This document shows positions 26,434 to 34,354 of a stretch of 64,000 bases of DNA, one piece after another. Location: NCBI GenBank assembly GCA_019239965.1, contig JAFAZC010000002.1, forward strand, positions 1 through 64,000, written 5' to 3'. A program made the translations under genes and the position numbers. A model generated the notes under the pieces. It made no database searches and was not told the DNA's origin. It was given only the letters and a program-made list of their open reading frames with translations. How positions within the stretch are numbered: the first letter of the stretch is position 1; each line of letters starts with the position of its first letter. Origin of the DNA: Kutzneria sp. GTDB taxonomy: Bacteria > Actinomycetota > Actinomycetes > Mycobacteriales > Pseudonocardiaceae.

Positions 26434-27198
26434 TCAGAGGTGGATCGCCGGATCGGTGGCCAGTGAGGTCAGCTGATCCGTGGTCAGCGCGATCCTGTCG
26501 CGAACGGGTCCGGCGTCCGGGCTGCCGTCGAAGATCGGGTCATAGTCGTAGGCCGTGAGCCAGACGACAGATCCGTCGAGGCGGTAGTGAACGGCCTCTT
26601 CCGCGTGTAGGTCGGCGCCCTGGGTGCGCTTGACCGCCGACAACCGGTGCAGCACGAGTGACCCGTCCGGCTGGGAGGTCGCGGTGCAGGACAGCACTTC
26701 CTCGATCGTGCACATCTGACGCGGGGTCGTCGTGAAGTGGCCCGGTGCGTCGATCTCGTACGCGGCGGCGGTCCGGCCGATCGAGTCGTGATAGACCGCG
26801 AACGTGGTCAGGTAGTCCTGGCCGTCAACGATGACTCCGGTCCGTTCCCCGCCCCACGGGATCAACTGCATGTCCTGTGCCTGGGGAACTGCTGCCGGAA
26901 AAGCGGTGGCCAGATGGTCGCCCATCGCCGCGGCGAACCCACGTAACGTGCTGGCCGGGTATTTGGGGGGAACCACACCGGGCGGCGGCCACTGGATGTC
27001 CGGCACACCGTCCCCCGGAGCGGACACGGCCCGCCCGGTAGGGGAGGCGGGCAGGACGCGGCCGGCGGCGTCGATCCCGACACGGGTGGCACCGGGACCG
27101 GTGGTGATTGGTGCGGCAGCCGACAGTGGCGCCGCCAGCACGGCGATCGCCACAGCGGCGCCAAGTACTCCAGTCACACGGCTCACGTTGATGCTCAT
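26434..27198 (-). CDS. Secreted protein, function unknown
   Basis: 254 residues with a clear signal peptide (MSINVSRVTGVLGAAVAIAV, cut near APLSAAA). The mature part has aromatic-rich strands (GVIVDGQDYLTTFAVYHDS; SVVWLTAYDYDPIFDG) and two Cys (MCTIEEVLSCTA) that may form a disulfide. The ATG at 27198 is preferred because AGGAG precedes it and it yields the signal peptide; a GTG at 27249 overlaps the upstream stop and could also be used. Third gene of a sigma-factor operon, so probably an envelope output or sensor of that system. Confidence 0.72.
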   Translation of the reverse strand: MSINVSRVTGVLGAAVAIAVLAAPLSAAAPITTGPGATRVGIDAAGRVLPASPTGRAVSAPGDGVPDIQWPPPGVVPPKYPASTLRGFAAAMGDHLATAFPAAVPQAQDMQLIPWGGERTGVIVDGQDYLTTFAVYHDSIGRTAAAYEIDAPGHFTTTPRQMCTIEEVLSCTATSQPDGSLVLHRLSAVKRTQGADLHAEEAVHYRLDGSVVWLTAYDYDPIFDGSPDAGPVRDRIALTTDQLTSLATDPAIHL

Positions 27199-27245
27199 CG
27201 CTCTCCTGACCGTTCCGTTGAGAAAGGGTGCGTTGTCGCTGGTCA

Positions 27246-28172
27246 TCACTTACCACCGCCCGCTGCCGGTGACGGCTCGATCGGCTTCGGCGAGTGGGCG
27301 AACCCGGCGGGAATCTTGACCTCGAGCTGGGACAGGTTGTCCGCGGTCGGCGGCAGCCAGGTGTAATCGGACTGCGACTTGGTTCCGTCCGAGTTGATGA
27401 TCTCCACACGGACCGGGAGATAGGTCGATGCGTTGACCCACAGGGTCAAAGGTCGGCGGCTGCTTGGCCGGGTCAGTCTGACCGTGGGCTGACCGTCGAC
27501 CGATCCTCCATCACCAAGAAGTTTCAGCTCACCGCTGGCCAGCTGTTTCCTGATTTCGTCTGGTGTCAGGGTGCCGGGTGCTTTCGGGACGGGGTGACAG
27601 CCCGGCACACCCCGACATGGATCGGGGCCGACCGGGTCGCTCCAAGTCCACCAGGCATGGTCGGGATAGCTGACCACCGTCGCCGACACAGTCTCCTTGC
27701 TCGAGACCATCACAGTGTCATCGTAGATTCGGCCGTCCGATTGGACACTGATCGAATGGTTCTTGCTGCCGTCCGCCAATTCCCATGTCTCAAAGGTGAC
27801 TCCGTTGCCCGGAACCCACTTTGAATGGATCACGTCGTGTGCGGCATCATCCATGGCGGCGACCGTCCTGGCCGCGACATAAGCGACATCGTGTACTGGT
27901 TCCGTCGGCGCCGGCCCGGCGCCGGTGACCCCACCGAGCGGAACAGCGCCGGTGACGACCAGCGCCCCACAGGCCGCTGCCGCCATCAATCCGGAAAGGA
28001 CTCCGACCGAGGCCACCCGGCGGCGCCCCCCGACCTTCGGCACGGCCACGCTGGCCGAGGTGATGGACTTGAGCAGTCGTGTGCGTTCAGCCAGGTCCAC
28101 GAGTTCTCGGGTTCGTCCGGCATCGGCGGGCCGCACGGCCGCGAGCCGGCCAGTCCAGGATGAGTTTCTCAT
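27246..28172 (-). CDS. CU044_5270-type membrane protein, putative sigma-factor partner
   Basis: 308 residues. A ~60-residue cytoplasmic N-terminus (TRELVDLAERTRLLKSI) is followed by one helix (VASVGVLSGLMAAAACGALVV) and a large external domain containing FETWELADGSKNHSISVQSD, HAWWTWSDP and LTLWVNASTYLPVRVEI, a strand-rich pattern seen in CU044_5270-family proteins and related to LolA/outer-lipoprotein-sorting-like folds. The start is ATG 28172, which overlaps the sigma-factor stop as ATGA. Such proteins are commonly encoded next to ECF-type sigma genes and may act as anti-sigma or envelope sensor; no zinc anti-sigma motif is visible here. Confidence 0.78.
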   Translation of the reverse strand: MRNSSWTGRLAAVRPADAGRTRELVDLAERTRLLKSITSASVAVPKVGGRRRVASVGVLSGLMAAAACGALVVTGAVPLGGVTGAGPAPTEPVHDVAYVAARTVAAMDDAAHDVIHSKWVPGNGVTFETWELADGSKNHSISVQSDGRIYDDTVMVSSKETVSATVVSYPDHAWWTWSDPVGPDPCRGVPGCHPVPKAPGTLTPDEIRKQLASGELKLLGDGGSVDGQPTVRLTRPSSRRPLTLWVNASTYLPVRVEIINSDGTKSQSDYTWLPPTADNLSQLEVKIPAGFAHSPKPIEPSPAAGGGK

Positions 28173-28768
28173 TGAATTCCCTCTCCCCACGATATGCCTG
28201 AGGCCGGCACCGTCAGCAGCGGCCTGGCGTCTTCTTCTCCGGCGTCACCCGCTTCGGCGGATGCCTCGTACGACCGCAGCGCCGCCTCGAACCGGCTCCT
28301 CGCCCGGTGCAGTCGTACCGCGAAACTGACTCGTGAACAGCCGAGTACCTTCGCTGCTTCGATGTAGTTGAGGCGGTCCCAGGCGACGAGTGTGAGCAGC
28401 TCGGCGTCCGAATCCGTCATGCTCGACAACGCCATCCGCACCGCGTCCCGCTCGACGACAGCCTCTGCCGTGGCGTCCCGGCTGGAGGTCCGGTCCGCCT
28501 CGGCATGGGTTGCCAACCGAACTCCGATCGAGCGCTGTCGCTCACCTGATCTCCTGAGGTCCGCCAACGTCCTGCGGGTGACCGCGAGCAGCCAGCCCCG
28601 TGCTGAGGCGGGCACCTCGTGACGCCGCCGCCAGGCCACTAGGAACGTCTGGGCGGCAGCGTCCTTGGCTTGGTCGACATGATCCGCGCGGGCAATCGCG
28701 TAGCCGAGAACGGCGTCGTAGTGGTCGTGGAACAGCCGCTCGAACCGTTCGTGTTCATCGTCTGGCAT
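28169..28768 (-). CDS. ECF-type RNA polymerase sigma factor
   Basis: 199 residues. Region 2 lies at the N-terminus (FERLFHDHYDAVLGYAIARA, then DAAAQTFLVAWRRRHEVP) and region 4 near residues 110-165 (SSMTDSDAELLTLVAWDRLNYIEAAKVLGCS, a typical sigma-4 helix-turn-helix with VRLHRARSRF). First gene of a three-gene coupled unit. The region upstream (28769-29027) should hold its promoter. The target regulon is unknown. Confidence 0.9.
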   Translation of the reverse strand: MPDDEHERFERLFHDHYDAVLGYAIARADHVDQAKDAAAQTFLVAWRRRHEVPASARGWLLAVTRRTLADLRRSGERQRSIGVRLATHAEADRTSSRDATAEAVVERDAVRMALSSMTDSDAELLTLVAWDRLNYIEAAKVLGCSRVSFAVRLHRARSRFEAALRSYEASAEAGDAGEEDARPLLTVPASGISWGEGIQ

Positions 28769-29027
28769 CAGGCTCCCCTCGATCGGTGTCGTACGGAGGG
28801 GTAGTGGCCGGCAGACGGGCGGAAGTTACCGTTGTCCGCGCCTTCGTTTCCGCGAGCGCGAGCGGCGGCACCGGTCAGGAATGGCCGCCATTCAGTGGCG
28901 AGCATGACCGCGAATTCCTCCTGCCAGGAGAAACGATCCTCAGCTTTCTGACAAAATAGCCACAAAGAGAAGGCCCTACCGGCGCGGGCATAGGACTCAC
29001 TTCCCGCCCGAATACAGTCGGTGAATC
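28769..29027. other. Intergenic region upstream of the ECF sigma gene
   Basis: 259 bases between two minus-strand genes with no convincing gene. The right part (about 28950-29030) is less GC-rich. It probably carries the sigma-factor promoter and the end of the membrane-protein transcript; I see no hairpin of note. Confidence 0.5.
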
Positions 29028-29522
29028 TCAGAATGACGGTGGCTGAGGCGCACTGATCACGTGGGTGACCGGCTGTGCCCGGCGCAGGCTGCGCACGAAC
29101 ATCATGCTGGCCAGAACCAGCAGCATCGCCTCGACGAGGAGGCTGGCCAGCCCGAGTGGCTCCGTCCAGTTCCCGATGTCGTCGGTGTAGCCCGGCAGGC
29201 CGGGACCGCGGGAAAGCACGTAGCCGACCAGTGGTCCCAGCGCCACCCCGATGGCGACGAACCAGCCCAGCCTGGCGAGGTCGGCGGCGAGCGCGATCGC
29301 GGTGAGTATCGCGACGCCTTCCAGCACGTAGTAGCCGATCGCGACGTAGTCGGGGCCCTTGTCTCCGGGGAAGCCACCTTGGTCGATCACATGGATGCCC
29401 GCGACAATCAGGCACAACAGCGCACCCGTCACCCGCGCCATGGCTGACGTGGAAACAGGTTCACCACCGCTCGACATACCGAACGCTCCCATCCCGAGGG
29501 ATTGGACGACGGTGATCGCCAT
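29028..29522 (-). CDS. Four-helix membrane protein, function unknown
   Basis: 164 residues with four hydrophobic segments (VTGALLCLIVAGIHVIDQGG; YVLEGVAILTAIALAADL; FVAIGVALGPLVGYVLSRG; SLLVEAMLLVLASMMFV). The loop GFPGDKGPDYVAIGYYVLEG and the CLIVAGIHV motif recur in small actinobacterial membrane proteins of unknown function. ATG 29522 follows AGGTCGTTG; later in-frame ATGs at 29492 and 29477 are possible. Not obviously linked to the neighbouring sigma or guaA genes. Confidence 0.68.
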   Translation of the reverse strand: MAITVVQSLGMGAFGMSSGGEPVSTSAMARVTGALLCLIVAGIHVIDQGGFPGDKGPDYVAIGYYVLEGVAILTAIALAADLARLGWFVAIGVALGPLVGYVLSRGPGLPGYTDDIGNWTEPLGLASLLVEAMLLVLASMMFVRSLRRAQPVTHVISAPQPPSF

Positions 29523-29618
29523 CAACGACCTGGTCGAAAATCACCAGTCGTCTCTGCTGCAGAGAATAGGGGAAAATTCGACAGGCGGCAATGAATTGGA
29601 CGGCTCGCAACCGGCCCG

Positions 29619-31181
29619 TCACTCCCACTCGATGGTGCCAGGAGGCTTGCTCGTCACGTCGAGTACGACGCGGTTGATCTCCGTTACCTCGTTGGTAATC
29701 CGGGTCGAGATCCGTTCGAGTACGTCATAGGGCAACCGGGTCCAGTCCGCGGTCATCGCGTCCTCGCTCGACACCGGGCGCAACACGACGGGATGGCCGT
29801 AACTGCGCCCGTCACCCTGCACTCCGACGCTGCGCACCTCGGCGAGCAGCACCACAGGACACTGCCAGATGTCGCGGTCGAGTCCTGCCGAGGTCAGCTC
29901 CTCCCGCGCGATGGCGTCCGCCGCTTGCAGAACGGCCAGTCGCGGCGCGGTCACCTCGCCGATGATCCTGATGCCGAGCCCTGGTCCGGGGAACGGCTGG
30001 CGGTGCACGATCGTCTCGGGCAGACCCAGTTCGAGGCCGACCCGACGCACCTCGTCCTTGAAAAGCGAACGCAGCGGTTCGACGAGGGCGAAGGACAGGT
30101 CCGCCGGCAGACCGCCGACGTTGTGGTGGCTCTTGATGGTGGACGTCCCCGTACCACCGCCAGACTCGACGACATCGGGATACAGGGTGCCCTGCACGAG
30201 AAAGTCGTAACGCGCGCCGTCAGGTCCGACATCGTCCCGGATGTCTGCCGCGGCCTGCTCGAACACCCGAATGAACTCCCTGCCGATGATCTTGCGCTTG
30301 TCCTCCGGGTCGGTCACACCGGCCAGCGCGGCGAGGAACCGGTCCCGCGCGTCGATGGTGACCAGCTTGACCCCGGTCGCGGCGACGAAGTCCCGCTCGA
30401 CCTGGGCCCGCTCGCCCGCCCTGAGTAGTCCGTGGTCGACGAAGACGCAGGTGAGCCGGTCACCGATGGCGCGCTGGACCAACGCGGCGGCGACGGCGGA
30501 GTCGACCCCGCCGGACAGCGCACAGATCGCCTTCGCGGAACCGACCTGCTCGCGGATCCTCTCGATCTGTTCGCCGACGATGGACGCCGTGGTCCACTGC
30601 GGACGAATTCCGGCGATGTCGTGCAGGAACCGCCGGAGCACCTCCTGGCCGTGTGGTGAGTGACCGACCTCCGGGTGGTACTGCACTCCCGCGAAACGCC
30701 GCTCGCGGTGCTCAAACGCGGCGATCGGGGAACCCTGACTGGTCGCGGTCACCGCGAACCCTTCGGGTGCGCCCGTCACGCTGTCGCCGTGGCTCATCCA
30801 CACCGGATGGTGGCCGGGAAGCTCCTGGTGCAGCGCGCCCGTGTCGGTGAGCAGCCTGAGCTCGGTGCGGCCGTACTCGCGTCCGCCGGTGCGCGAGACA
30901 GCACCGCCGAGCGCCTGCGCCATGAGCTGGAAGCCGTAGCAGATACCGAACACCGGAACGCCCATGTCGAAAATCGCCGGATCCACACGCGGGGCGCCGT
31001 CGGTGTACACACTGGACGGACCGCCGGAGAGCACGATGGCGGCGGGCTGCCTGGCAAGCAGCTCGGTGGCACTCGCGGTATGCGGAACGACCTCGGAGTA
31101 CACCTGCGCCTCGCGCACCCTTCTGGCGATCAGCTGGGCGTACTGCGCGCCGAAGTCGACGACGAGCACCGGTCGGCTCAC
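29619..31181 (-). CDS. guaA: Glutamine-hydrolysing GMP synthase
   Basis: Converts XMP to GMP. Class I glutamine amidotransferase domain first: [21 protein letters not shown], the nucleophile loop [13 protein letters not shown] and the His/Glu of [12 protein letters not shown]. Then the ATP-pyrophosphatase domain with the P-loop [15 protein letters not shown] and the dimerisation domain ending PPGTIEWE, the universal GuaA C-terminus. The GTG at 31181 follows AGGAGAG with 8-base spacing and gives 520 residues, the normal size; a longer frame to 31223 lacks a ribosome-binding site. Works with guaB at 37807. Confidence 0.97.
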   Translation of the reverse strand: MSRPVLVVDFGAQYAQLIARRVREAQVYSEVVPHTASATELLARQPAAIVLSGGPSSVYTDGAPRVDPAIFDMGVPVFGICYGFQLMAQALGGAVSRTGGREYGRTELRLLTDTGALHQELPGHHPVWMSHGDSVTGAPEGFAVTATSQGSPIAAFEHRERRFAGVQYHPEVGHSPHGQEVLRRFLHDIAGIRPQWTTASIVGEQIERIREQVGSAKAICALSGGVDSAVAAALVQRAIGDRLTCVFVDHGLLRAGERAQVERDFVAATGVKLVTIDARDRFLAALAGVTDPEDKRKIIGREFIRVFEQAAADIRDDVGPDGARYDFLVQGTLYPDVVESGGGTGTSTIKSHHNVGGLPADLSFALVEPLRSLFKDEVRRVGLELGLPETIVHRQPFPGPGLGIRIIGEVTAPRLAVLQAADAIAREELTSAGLDRDIWQCPVVLLAEVRSVGVQGDGRSYGHPVVLRPVSSEDAMTADWTRLPYDVLERISTRITNEVTEINRVVLDVTSKPPGTIEWE

Positions 31182-31314
31182 GGATGCACTCTCCTGGTCA
31201 CGATCCTCATGGGAGGACCCCATCGTCGCAGGCAGGCCGTGACCGCCCGTCCCGGGGGCATTGACACCGAACGGCGCACGGCGGGATCACGCCGATGGGG
31301 AATACGGTGGAGCC

Positions 31315-32772
31315 ATGGACGACGCGATCGAGGCCAAGCCGCGCCCGTGCTGGATAGCGGGCAAACCCGAAGAAGGGCAGACCGAGCTGGTCGTGTGCCA
31401 TCCCTACGACGGTACGGAGGTGGCAACGGTTTCGGTGCCGGGACCTGACCAGGTGCAGCGTGCCGTTGCCGCGGCCGCTGCCGTGGCGACGCGGTTCCGC
31501 GGGTCGCCCGCCCATCTGCGTGCCGCCGCGCTGGCCCACGTTTCCGAGCAGCTGGCCGCTCGGCACGAGGAGATCGCCGAAACGATCACCGCGGAGAACG
31601 GAAAGCCGCTGAAATGGGCTGTCGCCGAGGTCAATCGGGCGATCTCCACCTTCCGGTTCGCCGCCGAGGAGGCCCGCCGGTTCACCGGTGAGCTCCAGCG
31701 ATTGGACACCGAGCCAGCCGCGGAGGGCCGGCTGGCGCTGGTCCGCAGGGTGGCACGCGGCCCGGTGCTCGGCATCGCACCGTTCAACTTCCCGCTCAAC
31801 CTGGTGGCGCACAAGGTGGCGCCCGCGATCGCCGTCGGAGCGCCGATCGTCATCAAACCCGCACCGCGCACACCGTTGTCCGCGCTCATCCTCGGCGAAC
31901 TGCTTGCCGAAACCGACCTGCCTGAAGGCGCCTTCTCAGTGCTGCCGGTGGGCAACGACGAGACCATGGCACTGGTGCGCGACGAGCGGCTTCCCGTCGT
32001 GTCGTTCACCGGCTCAGGTCCGGTCGGTTGGTCGATCATGGATGCGGCGCCGCGCAAGCACGTCGTGCTCGAGCTCGGCGGCAACGCGGCCGCCGTCGTC
32101 GCTTCGGACTGGTGCGCGCCGGCCGATCTTGATTTCGCGGCCGAGCGGATCGCGCTGTTCAGCAACTACCAGGCCGGCCAGTCCTGCATCGCGGTGCAGC
32201 GCGTCATCGTGGCCGCCTCGGTTGCCGACGAGCTGTTGCCCCGCCTTGCCAACGCCGTGCGGGCGCTGCACACGGGCGATCCGCACGACCCGAAGGTCGA
32301 GGTCGGCCCGATGGTGGACAGCGGTGCGGCCGAACGGGTTCGGGCCTGGATCGACCAGGCCGTCGCCGACGGTGCCGAACTCGTCGTCGGCGGCGGGGGG
32401 AGCGGCACGACGGTCGAGCCGACGATGCTGACCGGAGTACCGGCAACGGCAAAGGTGTGGACCGAGGAAGTGTTCGGCCCAGTGCTCGCCGTGTCCATAG
32501 TGGACGATATGGACGCGGCGTTCGCGTCGGTGAACTCCTCGTCCTACGGTCTGCAGGCCGGATTGTTCACCCACGACCTCCAGCTCGCTTTCCGCGCGGC
32601 CACGGAGCTCGAGGTCGGTGGCCTCATCGTCGGAGACGTGCCCTCCTACCGAGCGGACCAGATGCCCTACGGCGGGCTGAAGGCCTCTGGAGTCGGCCGG
32701 GAGGGCCTGCGCTCGGCGATGGCCGACTTCACCGAGGAACGCACCATGGTGCTCACCGGCATCCGCTTCTAG
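31315..32772 (+). CDS. NAD(P)-dependent aldehyde dehydrogenase
   Basis: 485 residues of the ALDH superfamily. GIAPFNFPLNLVAHKVAPAI (cofactor and Asn), VIKPAPRTPLS, FTGSGPVGWSI (NAD-binding loop), VVLELGGNAAAVV (general base Glu) and NYQAGQSCIAVQR (nucleophile Cys) are all present; PSYRADQMPYGGLKASGVGREG closes the fold. The pattern is close to non-phosphorylating, succinate-semialdehyde or benzaldehyde-type members; the substrate is not evident. The ATG at 31315 follows GGTGGAG. Divergent from guaA, convergent with the oxidase at 32787. Confidence 0.93.
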   Translation: MDDAIEAKPRPCWIAGKPEEGQTELVVCHPYDGTEVATVSVPGPDQVQRAVAAAAAVATRFRGSPAHLRAAALAHVSEQLAARHEEIAETITAENGKPLKWAVAEVNRAISTFRFAAEEARRFTGELQRLDTEPAAEGRLALVRRVARGPVLGIAPFNFPLNLVAHKVAPAIAVGAPIVIKPAPRTPLSALILGELLAETDLPEGAFSVLPVGNDETMALVRDERLPVVSFTGSGPVGWSIMDAAPRKHVVLELGGNAAAVVASDWCAPADLDFAAERIALFSNYQAGQSCIAVQRVIVAASVADELLPRLANAVRALHTGDPHDPKVEVGPMVDSGAAERVRAWIDQAVADGAELVVGGGGSGTTVEPTMLTGVPATAKVWTEEVFGPVLAVSIVDDMDAAFASVNSSSYGLQAGLFTHDLQLAFRAATELEVGGLIVGDVPSYRADQMPYGGLKASGVGREGLRSAMADFTEERTMVLTGIRF

Positions 32773-32786
32773 GCGACCGCCCCGCG

Positions 32787-34310
32787 TCAGGCCTTGGTCA
32801 GTCCCTGCGCGAACGCGAACACGCCGTCCGGGTCGTACGACTTGGCGACGGCGCGCAGTCTCGGCAGGTTGGCTCCGTAGTAGGCGTTGGCCCAGTCCGG
32901 CAGCTCCGGGTCGATGTAGTTGACGTATCCCTTGGAGCCCAGCTCATCGCCGAGTTGGCCGCGCACGTCGGCCACTGACTGGGTCACGGCGTTGGCCGAT
33001 GCCACGCCAGTGCTCTGGTAGATCTGCACGGTCGCGATGGCCGACCGGTAGGGGAACGCGGTGTCCGCGGGCGCGATTCGGGCGACGGCACCACCCAGAC
33101 TGTCGATGAGGACGTCCATCCCGGCCCTGCCGGACATCAGGGTGGCGATTCGAGCCGGGTCGTCGACCGCGCCGGTCATCACGCGGGAGGACGCGACGAA
33201 CGACTCGCGGTCGAGCTGGCCGGCGCCGTTCCATCCGGGATGACACTGGTCGACGGATTTCGAGGAGCAACCGCCGAACCAGCGCATCGCGTCGAGGTAG
33301 CCCATGGCCTGCACGTACCGGGACGTCGCGGCGACACCGGCCCTCGCGGTCAGCTGAGCGAGCAACGGGCTGAGGCCGTCCGGCGAGCCGACGTAGCAGC
33401 CGGTCAGCCGGCAGGTCGGCGGGGTGCCACCGGATACCACGAGCGTCGACCAGAACTCGTCGGGTGCGGAACCAGTGAATCCCTGCCAGGCCCCGAGCAC
33501 ATCGGCCACCGAGCCACCGGGGAAACGCAGTTGGAACACGGTCAGTGCGGGCGCCGGCACCGTGTCGAAGGTGAACGAGGTGACGATGCCGAGATTGCCA
33601 CCGCCACCGCCGCGCAGCGCCCAGAACAGGTCGGCCTCCGAGTCATGGGAGGCGGTGCGCAACCGGCCGTCCGGGGTGACGACGCGCATCGACCTGACTC
33701 GGTCACAGGTGAGCCCGTACTTACGGGTCAGAACGCCGACACCGCCGCCGAGAGTCAGCCCGGAGATGCCGACGGTCGGGCACGATCCGGCCGGCAGGCA
33801 GCGGCCGGCAGCCGCCAACGCGGCATACACGTCGATGAGGCGGGCGCCGGCGTCGATGACCGCGGTGCCGTCGTCGTGGACCTCGACCCCTTTCATGTCG
33901 GCAAGGTCGACAACAAGGCCGTTCTCCGGAGTGGAATAGCCGGCGTAGCTGTGGCCGCCCGATCGCGCCGCGATCGGAATGCGGGACGCGGCGGCCACGG
34001 TGACACACGCCTGCACGTCTTCCGGCCTGGTGCACTGGGCGACCGCCGCCGGCCTTCGGCTGTCGAACAACGGGTTGTAGGCCTGTTTGGTCGCCCCATA
34101 CCCCGCATCGGAGGCGAGCACTAGCCGGCCAGCCAGTTGCGTGCGCAGTTTCGCCCAGTCAGGCGGCGTCGGTTCGGCCGGAGGGACTCTCGGTGCGACA
34201 GCGGTCGACGAGGCGACCGGACGTCGTTCCACGGGCGAGCAGGCCACGGCCGCCGTGGCGGCAGCACCCACCGCGGCGGTCATCAGAAACGCTCGTCGCC
34301 CTAGCTCCAT
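32787..34310 (-). CDS. BBE-type FAD-linked oxidase, Tat lipoprotein
   Basis: 507 residues. The N-terminus has a twin-arginine signal (LGRRAFLM) and a lipobox-like AVAC (Cys24), so it is probably exported folded and anchored to the membrane. The FAD-binding domain carries both bicovalent flavin attachment residues of the berberine-bridge-enzyme class: His120 in ARSGGHSYAGYS and Cys177 in AGSCPTVGISGLTLGGG. The C-terminus has the BBE motif (YVNYIDPELPDWANAYYGAN). Such oxidases act on sugars, alcohols or secondary metabolites. The start is ATG 34310; the frame stays open further upstream only as an antisense artefact of the next gene. Adjacent to a GMC oxidoreductase. Confidence 0.9.
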   Translation of the reverse strand: MELGRRAFLMTAAVGAAATAAVACSPVERRPVASSTAVAPRVPPAEPTPPDWAKLRTQLAGRLVLASDAGYGATKQAYNPLFDSRRPAAVAQCTRPEDVQACVTVAAASRIPIAARSGGHSYAGYSTPENGLVVDLADMKGVEVHDDGTAVIDAGARLIDVYAALAAAGRCLPAGSCPTVGISGLTLGGGVGVLTRKYGLTCDRVRSMRVVTPDGRLRTASHDSEADLFWALRGGGGGNLGIVTSFTFDTVPAPALTVFQLRFPGGSVADVLGAWQGFTGSAPDEFWSTLVVSGGTPPTCRLTGCYVGSPDGLSPLLAQLTARAGVAATSRYVQAMGYLDAMRWFGGCSSKSVDQCHPGWNGAGQLDRESFVASSRVMTGAVDDPARIATLMSGRAGMDVLIDSLGGAVARIAPADTAFPYRSAIATVQIYQSTGVASANAVTQSVADVRGQLGDELGSKGYVNYIDPELPDWANAYYGANLPRLRAVAKSYDPDGVFAFAQGLTKA

Positions 34311-34354
34311 CTTGCCCACTTTACGAGGACGTTGGCGTGCCCGCCTGGGTTGCT

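Noticed and set aside
28600-28959. Open frame over the ECF sigma 5' end and its upstream region.
   Set aside because: Antisense to the sigma gene, Arg-rich, no start signal; treated as non-coding.
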